A DNA stretch of 56,414 nucleotides from a virus, in IMG/VR virus record IMGVR_UViG_3300005253_000563, positions 1 through 56,414 of that record; one strand, 5' to 3'. Positions 29,844-38,072 of the stretch are shown in pieces. Position 1 is the stretch's first letter; each line of letters starts with the position of its first letter. The position numbers and the translations under genes were made by a program. The notes under the pieces were generated by a model. That model had not been told where the DNA came from and did no database searches. It saw only the letters and a program-made list of their open reading frames with translations.

Positions 29844-31138
29844 TGACTAATCTCTTCTGGGCCATGGCCCTCGTCCTTGGTGACGCTACCTTCCTTGAGA
29901 AGTGGCGTCACGCTCTGAAGCCAGAGGCCTTACCTAAGGGACCAACACGATTCATGCTGGCAGCCGCACTGGAGCACTGGGACGCCCACCACCAGCTCAT
30001 GGACTACTCAGCCTATCTCTATTGGGTTGGCCAAGCTGTTGAGGATGAAGACTTGTATGAGAACTATACACAAATCTTTACAGACATCACTAGTGCCTAC
30101 GAACTCACTGACTCCAACCGTCCTATAGCATGGATAGCAGCAGAGTCGTGGGTGCAGAACTATCATGTAGGTATGGCCCTTGACCGTGCTCGTGCTCGCC
30201 TCGTTGCTGGTGACCGCAACAGTGCCTTCTCCGAGCTACTGGGCCTACGTGAGGTCACTGGAGAGCAGCGAGAGGAGCCTATAGAGATCAGCACTGGTGA
30301 TGGACTAGAGGAAATCATACGAAGGCGGCAGAAAGGCTTTAGGGACGCCCCTATCCCACTAGGAATTGACTTGTTCGATGAGGCACTGGAGGGAGGCGTA
30401 GAGGCGGGGGACTTAGCCGTCATTGCGGGGCCTACAAACTTAGGCAAGTCTCAATTTATGTGCTACTTGGCGGTGTCCGCATATAAAGCTAACAAAAGAG
30501 TTTTATATTTAACCTACGAACTAGGTAGGGAGATAATTGGGGAGCGTATTCTCACAGGTCTCTTGGAAATACCAAAGCAAGACCTTGACCCCGACACCGT
30601 AGTGGGCGATCTGATGAAGAAGCGAAAACAGTGGGGTGTCACTGATAAGGGGAGTATCATCATTGAGGATGGGCAACCTACCGTCGTTGCCCTACAACGA
30701 CGTATGGAAGAGGGGGATTTTGACCTGTTGCTGCTGGATAGTGCGGACGACATTACTCCCCGGCAGTCGTACCCTAGTTTGTATCTATCCCAAGCGGAAG
30801 TATACACAGACATTATGAGAGATATTTGTCATGCTATGCGCATACCTACTTGGAGTACAGCACAACTTAATCGGGAAGGGGTAGAACGTGCGCGTGTCAG
30901 TCTCAAGCATATAGGGGATTCATTCAAGAAAGCCCAAAGGGCTGTTCTTGTCGTTGCGATGTCTCAAACTGTGGAAGAGAAGGACTTTTACCTGGGTCCG
31001 CTTATGAAACTACATGCAATCAAAGAAACGAAGCATGGGGCACAGGGTGTATGGTGGCGCTACCTAACGAAGTTCGGAAGAGGGCCTAGAGGTTGGCCAG
31101 GATACGATTACTACCCTGAGAAAGGATCGCTTGAATGA
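29843..31138 (+). CDS. DnaB-like replicative DNA helicase
   Basis: 431 residues from ATG 29843 (TAATG). The N-terminal ~160 residues are helical, as in the DnaB primase-interacting domain. The RecA-like motor has Walker A AGPTNLGKSQ (~195-204), H1a-like YLTYELGREI, Walker B FDLLLLDSADD (~290-300) and the DnaB-type H3 segment WSTAQLNREG. It unwinds the fork and pairs with the TOPRIM primase two genes downstream. No inteins or frameshifts seen. Confidence 0.85.
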   Translation: MTNLFWAMALVLGDATFLEKWRHALKPEALPKGPTRFMLAAALEHWDAHHQLMDYSAYLYWVGQAVEDEDLYENYTQIFTDITSAYELTDSNRPIAWIAAESWVQNYHVGMALDRARARLVAGDRNSAFSELLGLREVTGEQREEPIEISTGDGLEEIIRRRQKGFRDAPIPLGIDLFDEALEGGVEAGDLAVIAGPTNLGKSQFMCYLAVSAYKANKRVLYLTYELGREIIGERILTGLLEIPKQDLDPDTVVGDLMKKRKQWGVTDKGSIIIEDGQPTVVALQRRMEEGDFDLLLLDSADDITPRQSYPSLYLSQAEVYTDIMRDICHAMRIPTWSTAQLNREGVERARVSLKHIGDSFKKAQRAVLVVAMSQTVEEKDFYLGPLMKLHAIKETKHGAQGVWWRYLTKFGRGPRGWPGYDYYPEKGSLE

Positions 31139-31281
31139 CACACGATGGGGAACTTTATTGTATCTGGTGCAAAGAGTGTACTCTCTGCGATGATGACCAT
31201 TACTGTATGGAGTGTGAGTGCTGTTGGTCCATATGTATGTGTGACGACTCAAAGTATGAGGTAGACTCGGGCTGGAGATGA
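31135..31281 (+). CDS. 48-residue protein with ten cysteines
   Basis: ATG 31135 overlaps the helicase stop, and the product ends inside the primase start. Ten of 48 residues are Cys (CIWCKECTLCDD, YCMECECCWSICMC), with Asp/Glu between, so it could bind two or more zinc ions or another metal cluster. Its place between helicase and primase suggests a replication accessory role. Not recognised. Confidence 0.5.
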   Translation: MTHDGELYCIWCKECTLCDDDHYCMECECCWSICMCDDSKYEVDSGWR

Positions 31282-32249
31282 ACACACAACTTCTCATTGA
31301 GACCCTAGAAGGCCACAACCATAAGGTCAGGTTGGTAGAAGGAGACACAGAGCTGGTCATCGCCTGCCCCTTGTGCTTTTCCGAGAAGCAGAAGCTCTAC
31401 GTGGAAGCAGCTACAGGACTATGGACTTGTTTCCTGTGCGATGAGAAAGGTGGCTTAAACAGGCTGCTTAGAAAAGTGTGCGACCTCTCCTACCAAGAGG
31501 CTATCATACTGGAGCAGGAGATCAGAGGGGGAGATGAGAAGAAGCCTACTATGGTTGTCTCTCGTCCCCCTCCTCCCTCTTCCGTAGAGTTACCACCGGG
31601 GTTCCAGTTGGAATGCGATACGGGGGCTAACATAGCCAGCGATTACCTAGTGTCTCGGAAACTTAATGGGGGTTGGGTTGCTGATATGGGTATTGGCTAT
31701 TGTTTGGTAGGAAAGTATCATCATCGTGTGATTGTTCCAATCTGGACGCAAGGGTTCTTACGTACCTTTGTTGCTCGTACTTGGCTCCCCAACGAAAAAA
31801 AGAAGGTACTAATGCCGGAAGGTAGCCAGGCAGAGCGAGCTTTGTACGGATATGACTGGCTCATGGAGGAGAATCATGTCTCGCCTCCAGAGAATCTTAT
31901 TCTTGTTGAAGGTGTCTTTGATGCTATCAGGATGTGGCAACTTCAATATCCGGACACACTAGCTACTCTAGGCGCACACCTCACAGAGCTTCAGAGAGCC
32001 TTGGTGAAACAACTCAAGCCCAAGTCCGTTGTGCTTTTAAGAGACGGGGATACTGCTGGACGTAAGGCTGCCATTGAGAAGGAGGGTAGGGAGCTGGCCT
32101 ACGATATGCTGAATGTGTCTATCGCTTCCCTCCCTGCGGGGACAGACCCCTGTTCAGTAGAACCAAAGGATATTAGGCGGGCACTTGACGAGGCCCGTCC
32201 TATTACGGTAGACTATGGTATCGAGACTCAGAAAGAGGTGCATCAATGA
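31278..32249 (+). CDS. TOPRIM DNA primase
   Basis: 323 residues from ATG 31278. An N-terminal zinc ribbon (ACPLCFSEKQK, WTCFLCDEKGG, residues ~29-55) reads template DNA. The TOPRIM fold follows, with ILVEGVFDAIRMW (~208-220) and the metal-binding LLRDGDTAGRKAA (~253-265). It makes RNA primers for the PolA fusion. Shorter than DnaG, a usual size for stand-alone phage primases. Starts by ATGA overlap with the 31135 gene. Confidence 0.85.
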   Translation: MNTQLLIETLEGHNHKVRLVEGDTELVIACPLCFSEKQKLYVEAATGLWTCFLCDEKGGLNRLLRKVCDLSYQEAIILEQEIRGGDEKKPTMVVSRPPPPSSVELPPGFQLECDTGANIASDYLVSRKLNGGWVADMGIGYCLVGKYHHRVIVPIWTQGFLRTFVARTWLPNEKKKVLMPEGSQAERALYGYDWLMEENHVSPPENLILVEGVFDAIRMWQLQYPDTLATLGAHLTELQRALVKQLKPKSVVLLRDGDTAGRKAAIEKEGRELAYDMLNVSIASLPAGTDPCSVEPKDIRRALDEARPITVDYGIETQKEVHQ

Positions 32250-33196
32250 GTAAGAGCGATATGAAGAAGTGGGCGTCAGAGGTTGACACTAGTCAAACTG
32301 ATGCTCTTATTGAAGAGCTTCAAAAGGACTACGCATCAGAGAAAAAGCCTTGGGATGAAATAGAGGGCACTAAGGATAAGTACGCCCCTAACTATCGACG
32401 TATCTGTCCAAAGCGTCCTGCGTGGGAGACTCCGTATCTTGTCAGGCCCTGCCATTACCTTGGTCCACACAATCAGATGGTACTCTGTTTGAAGGAAGCA
32501 GGTATCTGTGAGTGCCCTGCCTGCCAACTACGACTTGATCTTGAGAAGGGGGGCGACAAGAAGGGGGCGGCAATGCTCAGGCCGTCTGTACGTACCTTCC
32601 TAAATGTGGTTCATCTGAATGAGGAGGGTGGTCTGGCAGAGGAGAAGATTTACCTATTGGGACTCAACAAACTCCAATTCCTCGGTAAGCAAGGTACGGA
32701 GTACGACATGGATGAGGAGAGTGACCTCCCCTTGTACTACTTCTTCAAGCAGTACGGTGATCTATCTCATGTCGAGCATGGTCGCGATCTACGTATTCGG
32801 GCAAAACAAGAGGATTGGGATGGAAACAAATTCTTCACTATGAAGTTCAAGGTAAGTGAGCCCAGTCCCTTCCCTGGTAGTAGCGACCTTTTAGATGAAG
32901 AGCTGATAGATTTGATGTCTGTCGCTCCTGCCTTGGAGCCCAGCGAGATGATGGCTCTTATCGAAGGTCGGGCTAGCGGGGCTGTGTCCTTATCCGCTCC
33001 AGTAGAGACGCCTGCTCTTGCTGCACCAGCAGAGGAAGCACCAAGGAGCCGCTGGGGTGATGATGACGATGCTGGTGAGGCTACTTCATCTGTTGAACCT
33101 GTGACTGAAGAGGGGAAGGCAGAACCTAAGAGTCCGCCTCAGACTAACCCAAAGGCAGCTATGGAGCGGTTAAATAAGCACTTGGAGAAGAAGTAA
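32246..33196 (+). CDS. gp32-like single-stranded DNA-binding protein
   Basis: 316 residues. CHYLGPHNQMVLCLKEAG then CECPAC forms the Cys/His zinc site seen inside the OB-fold of T4 gp32-type proteins. The OB-like beta region follows (RTFLNVVHLN, KIYLLGLNKLQFLG). A Pro/Ala linker, a very acidic patch (RWGDDDDAGEA) and a helical tail end the chain, as expected for a partner-binding C-terminus. It coats ssDNA and recruits replication proteins. Confidence 0.75.
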   Translation: MSKSDMKKWASEVDTSQTDALIEELQKDYASEKKPWDEIEGTKDKYAPNYRRICPKRPAWETPYLVRPCHYLGPHNQMVLCLKEAGICECPACQLRLDLEKGGDKKGAAMLRPSVRTFLNVVHLNEEGGLAEEKIYLLGLNKLQFLGKQGTEYDMDEESDLPLYYFFKQYGDLSHVEHGRDLRIRAKQEDWDGNKFFTMKFKVSEPSPFPGSSDLLDEELIDLMSVAPALEPSEMMALIEGRASGAVSLSAPVETPALAAPAEEAPRSRWGDDDDAGEATSSVEPVTEEGKAEPKSPPQTNPKAAMERLNKHLEKK

Positions 33197-33197
33197 G

Positions 33198-33314
33198 ATG
33201 GTAGAATTGGTGCTAGGGTTACAAGGGTTATCGATCATATTAGGAGTGAGTGCTCTATTCATAGGGCTAGCCGTTGTAACATTGAACATATATCTACTTA
33301 CTCATTATGACTGA
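33198..33314 (+). CDS. 38-residue membrane micro-protein
   Basis: ATG 33198 directly after the SSB stop (GGAGAAG upstream); ends eight bases inside recA. Almost fully hydrophobic (LSIILGVSALFIGLAVV). Function unknown. Confidence 0.45.
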   Translation: MVELVLGLQGLSIILGVSALFIGLAVVTLNIYLLTHYD

Positions 33315-34368
33315 CCCAAAGGAAGTCATTGAGCGCCTGCAAAAGAGCGACGGCGACCTAACGGTACAGTTAGGGCGTGAGGGGGACATTATTGCGGAGC
33401 CCACAGGGTATGTCAGCACTCGTTGCCCCGTTCTGGACTTTCTTATTGGGCGTCCTGGTGTTCCTCTTGGGGGTATTAGTCTCTGGATTGGTGCCTATGG
33501 TTCAGGAAAAAGTACTATTTGTTTGAACATCTTGGCTGAGATACAAACTAGAGGCGGACTAGCTGTAGTGTTTGATACTGAGGGCAGGTTTTCCTTCTCA
33601 AGAGCAGAGAAGTTTGGTATTGACCTAGATAAGCTTATCATTGCTCAACCTGATACCTTAGAGGAACTATTCAAGGGCTTGAAGAGAATGATTGAGGCCA
33701 TACGAGACGGTTCTTTTGATCAGGATGTGGTTATTGTAGTAGACGGTATTGCTGGGGCTCCCCTAGAGAAGGAAGCGAAGGGAGAGAAGACCGCCTTAGG
33801 CGCACAGTCCCTCCTCATCAGGAAAGAGTTGAGAGTTCTGACCATGCTGGTCAATCGGCAGCGTATTGGGCTGGTCATCACCACGCAGCCTAGGCAGAAG
33901 ATCAACCTTGGAGGGTTTACGCCATCAAGGACAAGTTGGATGGGGGAAGACCCTTTAGGTCACGCCGCCTTGACCACCATCCTACTAGAGAAGAAATCTA
34001 AGATCGGCGATGACCCTGCTAGTCCTATAGGGCATGTCCACCTTGCCACCCTGATTGACACCCGTATTGCTGGTTGCACTGACCCCGAGTGTAAAACCTG
34101 CTGCCGTAAGGACTTCAAGAGGACGTTTGATTTCTACAGTGCTACAGGGCCAGACTTCTATGGCTCTGCTCTGGACGTATTGATGGAGGCGGGAGAGATA
34201 ACCCACACAAGTGGTTGGTACCGCTTCCGTGACCCTGAGAAGAAGGAGAAGGGGTTCCGTCGTGACGACTTTGAGAAGGTGCTGATGGATAAGCCTGAGA
34301 TTCTAGAGGCTCTATCGGTTATACTACAGGGGGGCCATCCTCCTGTTGAGGAAGAGGAGAAAGAGTAA
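33307..34368 (+). CDS. RecA/UvsX-like recombinase
   Basis: 353 residues from ATG 33307. Walker A GAYGSGKST (~63-71), the following LAVVFDTEGRFS strand with the catalytic Glu, and Walker B VVIVVDGIAG. It forms filaments on ssDNA for strand exchange and replication restart. It carries an unusual Cys cluster near residue 258 (GCTDPECKTCC) not present in typical RecA, perhaps a zinc knuckle. It is flanked by SSB upstream and split SbcC/SbcD downstream, a recombination module. Confidence 0.85.
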   Translation: MTDPKEVIERLQKSDGDLTVQLGREGDIIAEPTGYVSTRCPVLDFLIGRPGVPLGGISLWIGAYGSGKSTICLNILAEIQTRGGLAVVFDTEGRFSFSRAEKFGIDLDKLIIAQPDTLEELFKGLKRMIEAIRDGSFDQDVVIVVDGIAGAPLEKEAKGEKTALGAQSLLIRKELRVLTMLVNRQRIGLVITTQPRQKINLGGFTPSRTSWMGEDPLGHAALTTILLEKKSKIGDDPASPIGHVHLATLIDTRIAGCTDPECKTCCRKDFKRTFDFYSATGPDFYGSALDVLMEAGEITHTSGWYRFRDPEKKEKGFRRDDFEKVLMDKPEILEALSVILQGGHPPVEEEEKE

Positions 34369-34374
34369 TAAACA

Positions 34375-34656
34375 ATGAATAATGAATATAACACAGAGTT
34401 AATAAAGGGCAAGTATATGGATGCCAGTGCGGTTCCTATCCAACATATCTTTCAAGAGTATGCTTGGTGGGGAGATGCCGTGGCCACTCCACCCGGATGC
34501 GCTTATGAAATAAAACTCATTGCTGGGGGTACTGATATAGATAATCTCTCTTCAGCTGTACGAACGAAGATCAAGAAGCACTCACTGAGCGGCCACTTAC
34601 GTGTCGCACGACGCCGTGACCGCCTCTTCATTATAAATGCTGCCTCTGTGGAGTAG
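34375..34656 (+). CDS. Small hypothetical protein, tandem paralogue 1
   Basis: 93 residues from ATG 34375. Shares YAW, ATPPGCAYE and an R-x-R-x-F-I/V-N end with the next gene, so the pair arose by duplication. Basic C-terminal half (RVARRRDRLFIINA). Function unknown. Confidence 0.55.
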   Translation: MNNEYNTELIKGKYMDASAVPIQHIFQEYAWWGDAVATPPGCAYEIKLIAGGTDIDNLSSAVRTKIKKHSLSGHLRVARRRDRLFIINAASVE

Positions 34657-34661
34657 TAATA

Positions 34662-34925
34662 ATGCCTGAATACATAAGTATCAACGAGATTCCTGAACAC
34701 GGGAACGAGTCGGGTAAAAAGTATGCTTGGATCGAAGAGGTCTTGGCTACCCCGCCTGGGTGTGCTTATGAGGTAATAAGTGAAAAAGGGCACAAGACCG
34801 TAGCGAGTTCGGTACGGTATTTTCTTAGGAAACGGCAACCACAGGGACCTTTACGTATGGTATGTCGTGGTTCGCGTGTCTTCGTCGTAAATGATTCGCC
34901 AGTTATGGGAGAGGATCAAGCTTGA
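34662..34925 (+). CDS. Small hypothetical protein, tandem paralogue 2
   Basis: 87 residues. Same ATPPGCAYE core as the preceding product, then RYFLRKRQPQGPLRMVCRGSR. Its stop lies inside the palindrome TCAAGCTTGA shared with the stop of the antisense HNH gene. Function unknown. Confidence 0.55.
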   Translation: MPEYISINEIPEHGNESGKKYAWIEEVLATPPGCAYEVISEKGHKTVASSVRYFLRKRQPQGPLRMVCRGSRVFVVNDSPVMGEDQA

Positions 34926-35434
34926 TGAGGGCAGGTACCGCATTGGTATTTAGCACTGTTGCAGTTGAAACAGAGAACTTGAATGTTTTCTGTAGGGTAC
35001 CCCTTGGCCTTCAAGGTGCTATAGAGTGAGGTACCTAGGGTTTTCGAGCTACTGGGCTGTTCTCGCCCGTCAATGTGGTCGATTGTAAGAAATTGTATTG
35101 TATGTTCACCACAACAAGCACATTTGCCGCCGTAAGCGTTCATCGTTTCCTCCTTCAGGCGTTGTCGCCAAGTTTTATTATTTGTTTTGGCTTTACCCGA
35201 GCAATTATCGCACCTCGTTGTGGTGGTGGAGGGACAAAGACCACATTGAGTACAAGTTCCCTCTTGAAGACGTTTCTTTCGGCGTTGGGCTGTTTTTACC
35301 CCATCCCGAGCGTGACAGCTATTGCAGGTGGTTACCTTCATTCTTTCACGGGGATGGCCGCATTGCGAGCACAGTCCTTGATCAACTCGGGTTCTGTAAT
35401 ACTTTTGCATATACGGTTGTGTATTCTTAGGCAT
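34916..35434 (-). CDS. Free-standing HNH endonuclease, antisense to the replication operon
   Basis: 172 residues from ATG 35434. Three Cys knuckles at the N-terminus (LCSQCGHPR, TTCNSCHARDG, TCTQCGLCPS...RCDNCSG), then the HNH core: CACCGEHTIQFLTIDHIDG, and VLCFNCNSAKYQCGTC. This is the layout of phage HNH homing endonucleases. It is the only minus-strand gene between 12.2 and 52.8 kb and has its own promoter, so it is probably a mobile insertion. Six bases separate the -10 box from ATG and no ribosome site is present, pointing to leaderless translation. Confidence 0.8.
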   Translation of the reverse strand: MPKNTQPYMQKYYRTRVDQGLCSQCGHPRERMKVTTCNSCHARDGVKTAQRRKKRLQEGTCTQCGLCPSTTTTRCDNCSGKAKTNNKTWRQRLKEETMNAYGGKCACCGEHTIQFLTIDHIDGREQPSSSKTLGTSLYSTLKAKGYPTENIQVLCFNCNSAKYQCGTCPHQA

Positions 35435-35440
35435 ATTCAC

Positions 35441-35469
35441 AGTATATCACTAAAAGGAGGTGTTGTCAA
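35441..35469 (-). promoter_or_regulatory. Sigma70-like promoter of the HNH gene
   Basis: Minus strand TTGACA (35469-35464), exactly 17 bases, TATACT (35446-35441). The expected start falls on or next to ATG 35434. The site overlaps the ribosome site of the plus-strand gene starting at 35470. Confidence 0.8.
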
Positions 35470-36441
35470 GTGCCTACTACCTACGCTCGCTTGAGCCGTA
35501 TCCACATAAAAAACTTTCAAAGCGTGGAGGATGCTACTCTAGAATTGGGCAATCTAACCTGCTTGGTGGGTGCGGGCGATTGTGGTAAGTCAGCCTTCCT
35601 CCGAGCAATACGTGCTGTCTGCCTCAACGATGCTGTAGATGAAGACATTCGTCACGGCACTAAGCAGACTGAGGTGACCTTAACCTTCGAGGATGGTACC
35701 GAGATTATATGGAGCAAAGCCCTCAAGAAGGGTGGCTGCTACCGTATGGGGGACACTGAGTACAATAAATGTAATGGCCAAGTTCCAGAAGCCATAGCTG
35801 AGTATCTAGGTATTGGTAGTATTGAGGTAGACTCAACTACTACCTTGACTCCCCAACTTAGCGATCAACATGACCTGCCTTTCATCATCATGGAAACGGG
35901 CTCCAAGAGGGCGCGTATCCTGGGGAAGGCCACCCGTCTAGACCTTGTAATCACTGCCCAGATGCAGTGTAAGAAGGAACTAGACCAGACTAGACGGGCA
36001 GCGACAGAAGCAGCCACCAGCCTTACTATAGTTGAGGAACAGCTTGAAGCTATCCCCGATTATAAAGACATAGAGAACGACCTGAATGGGGTAGAGGGGG
36101 ATATCAAGACCCTTCAGGAGAGCCTTGAGCGTGCTGATCAGGCTGAGAATTTGGTAGATAGGATTGAAGAGGCACACTCAAGAGCAACAGCCTTGGATGT
36201 GGCTCCTCTCTATGCTAAGCTGGATGTAGCGGCTGAGTCTCTTGATAGGGCTGAGTGTCTTCAATGTCTAGCTAAGAGAATCCCCGAGCTGACGAAGGAG
36301 ATGGAAGATAGGGGTAAGAGGGTGGGTGACCACAAGGAAGCCTTGGAGAGTTTTCAAGAACAGTTGACTGCGACGTGTATAGAGGCCGGAATTTGCGAGG
36401 CCTGCAATGGCCTCCTGTCCCATGAGGAGTGTACAGGATGA
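35470..36441 (+). CDS. SbcC/Rad50-like ATPase, N-terminal half (Walker A lobe, coiled coil, zinc hook)
   Basis: 323 residues from GTG 35470 (AGGAGG upstream). IHIKNFQSVEDATLELGNLTCLV and GAGDCGKSAFLRAI (Walker A, ~34-41) are the start of an SMC-family ATPase. From ~170 on it is coiled coil (ELDQTRRAATEAATSLTIVE...). It ends ICEACNGLLSHEE, a CxxC like the Rad50 zinc hook. Signature and Walker B are absent; they are found in the separate gene at 38041. With the SbcD-like nuclease in between, it should process DNA ends for recombination. Confidence 0.75.
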   Translation: MPTTYARLSRIHIKNFQSVEDATLELGNLTCLVGAGDCGKSAFLRAIRAVCLNDAVDEDIRHGTKQTEVTLTFEDGTEIIWSKALKKGGCYRMGDTEYNKCNGQVPEAIAEYLGIGSIEVDSTTTLTPQLSDQHDLPFIIMETGSKRARILGKATRLDLVITAQMQCKKELDQTRRAATEAATSLTIVEEQLEAIPDYKDIENDLNGVEGDIKTLQESLERADQAENLVDRIEEAHSRATALDVAPLYAKLDVAAESLDRAECLQCLAKRIPELTKEMEDRGKRVGDHKEALESFQEQLTATCIEAGICEACNGLLSHEECTG

Positions 36442-36629
36442 GACGTATTATCGTCGGGCGTACGACTAGCAAACATCTATTCATACGGCTCACCGCCGCA
36501 TCAGGCTATAGCATTATAAAGGGGGAGTTAGTCTTCTCGTTGATCCCTGGAGATGCTAAATACCTAAGGGATGAGCTCGATACTTGTCTCCGTCTAGCTA
36601 ACGAGGAGGCAACGCCATCAAACTTCTAA
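36438..36629 (+). CDS. Small hypothetical protein
   Basis: 63 residues from ATG 36438 (ATGA overlap with the Walker A half gene). Beta-rich start (MRRIIVGRTTSKHLFIRL), then helix. Its end overlaps the probable start of the SbcD-like gene by 13 bases. Not recognised. Confidence 0.5.
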   Translation: MRRIIVGRTTSKHLFIRLTAASGYSIIKGELVFSLIPGDAKYLRDELDTCLRLANEEATPSNF

Positions 36630-37609
36630 TCTTCGGTGACCTACACATCGCAGACAAGCCTCCTGGTGGTCGTGTGGATGACTACGCCCAAACCATGCTA
36701 GGTAAGCTGGAGCAGATTGGCAGACTCTGTGAGAAGTACAAGGTGAAGTCTATTATAGGGCTGGGGGATATCTTCCATTTGAAGCAGCCTAATAGAGTTA
36801 GTCATGCTCTTACGCAAGCCCTTATTGTGGCTTTTAATAACTTCCCCACTACTCCTCTCATTGTCCCTGGTAACCATGACCTTGGCCCCGATGGGTTAGA
36901 CAGTCTACCTCGGCAGCCATTAGGGACACTTGTTCGGGCTTCGGCGGTAAAGCTTTTGCTCTCTATCAAAGACAGCAGAACAGGGGTCTGGCTTATCCCC
37001 CGTCCCTACAACGCTGCTGCTGAAGGAGTACACGATGACCAGGCTGACCCATCCTACTATAGTCTTACCGAAGAAGAGGAGGCACTCATTGCGAAGAATC
37101 CAGTTCCCCTTATTGGATTGGCCCACGGTTCTATCGTTGGTCCGGGAGACAGCCGTCCTTATCCCTACGTTAACGTGGACAAGATTCCCGGCATCGACCA
37201 GTACGATGCTTTTATCGCTGGACATCTGCATGAATGCTTGGGAGTCACAGAGGTAGGCAAAACCATTTTTGCTAACCCAGGCTCCATAGGCAGAACACGC
37301 AGGGACATGGCTAGCTACGCCCGTACAGTGGAGGTGTTGATAGTGACAGTTGATTCGGATGGACTGAAGGTAGAAGAGGTACCTCTCCCTGGTGTGGCTC
37401 CTGCCCTTGAGGTGTTTGGAGCGAGAGAAGTGGAGGAGGGGCCTGAGCTACAGGATGATGAGATCAGTAAGTTTGTTGAGATGTTAGGTGAGGGGTTGCC
37501 TGCTGAGAAGATGTCTCTCGCTGAACTGATGGCTCAGGATGAATTTAAAGACATAGAAGCGCCTGTGAAGGCAAAGGTTCAAGAACTTTTGGGAGGAGCT
37601 GAGTCGTGA
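36617..37609 (+). CDS. SbcD/Mre11-like nuclease, probable ATC start
   Basis: 330 residues. Metallophosphoesterase motifs in order: LLIFGDLHI (D-x-H, residues ~3-11), GLGDIFHL, VPGNHDLG, LAHGS and AGHLHE, with an acidic C-terminal domain. The D-x-H motif lies upstream of the first GTG (36674), so the gene must begin earlier. The frame is closed by TAA 36599, and the only well-placed candidate is ATC 36617, seven bases after GAGGAGG (36603-36609). It is the nuclease partner of the split ATPase genes around it. Confidence 0.8.
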   Translation: MKLLIFGDLHIADKPPGGRVDDYAQTMLGKLEQIGRLCEKYKVKSIIGLGDIFHLKQPNRVSHALTQALIVAFNNFPTTPLIVPGNHDLGPDGLDSLPRQPLGTLVRASAVKLLLSIKDSRTGVWLIPRPYNAAAEGVHDDQADPSYYSLTEEEEALIAKNPVPLIGLAHGSIVGPGDSRPYPYVNVDKIPGIDQYDAFIAGHLHECLGVTEVGKTIFANPGSIGRTRRDMASYARTVEVLIVTVDSDGLKVEEVPLPGVAPALEVFGAREVEEGPELQDDEISKFVEMLGEGLPAEKMSLAELMAQDEFKDIEAPVKAKVQELLGGAES

Positions 37610-37821
37610 TTAAAATGTTATACGCCTATCGTTATTTCCCTGCGGGCTGCATTGAGGAACGCTTGAATGAAGCCTATCAACGTGGCTGGAAGCTTCATAC
37701 CTTTTGCGATGTTACCAATCTTGAGGGTGTAATAGCTTCGGTAGTGTTCCAATGGGCTGGTACTCCGAGCACTGTTTGGCAGTCGCCTTTTGCAGACGAT
37801 GAAGAAGAGGGAGAAGAATGA
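37606..37821 (+). CDS. Small hypothetical protein
   Basis: 71 residues from GTG 37606 (GTGA overlap). YAYRYFPAGCIEERLNEAYQ, then a short beta segment and an acidic end (DDEEEGEE). This looks like small phage proteins opening with a strand and RLNEAYQRGWKL helix. Not recognised. Confidence 0.5.
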   Translation: MIKMLYAYRYFPAGCIEERLNEAYQRGWKLHTFCDVTNLEGVIASVVFQWAGTPSTVWQSPFADDEEEGEE

Positions 37822-38072
37822 TACCAACTAACATCGCTCAACTGAGGAAGGACATGGACTCCTGTCGCTCTGACCTGGCTAAGATTGAGGGACAGCAGGA
37901 GGGTGCAGAGACAGAGATTGCTGCTCTGAATAAGGAAGCCAAAGAGCTTGGTATTGAGCCAGACGACCTCCGTGAGGCGGCTGAGCGTATTATTGATGAC
38001 GTGCAGGAGGCGCTTGGTGTGGTGAGGGGAGAGGTGACTAATGTTACAGGACGAATTGACAGCGGAGATTAA
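37818..38072 (+). CDS. Small coiled-coil protein next to the split ATPase
   Basis: 84 residues from ATG 37818 (ATGA). One heptad-rich chain (IAQLRKDMDSCRSDLAKIEG, AEIAALNKEAKELG). It overlaps the 38041 gene by 32 bases. It could be part of the Rad50-type coiled-coil arm encoded as a separate piece; that is inference. Confidence 0.5.
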   Translation: MIPTNIAQLRKDMDSCRSDLAKIEGQQEGAETEIAALNKEAKELGIEPDDLREAAERIIDDVQEALGVVRGEVTNVTGRIDSGD

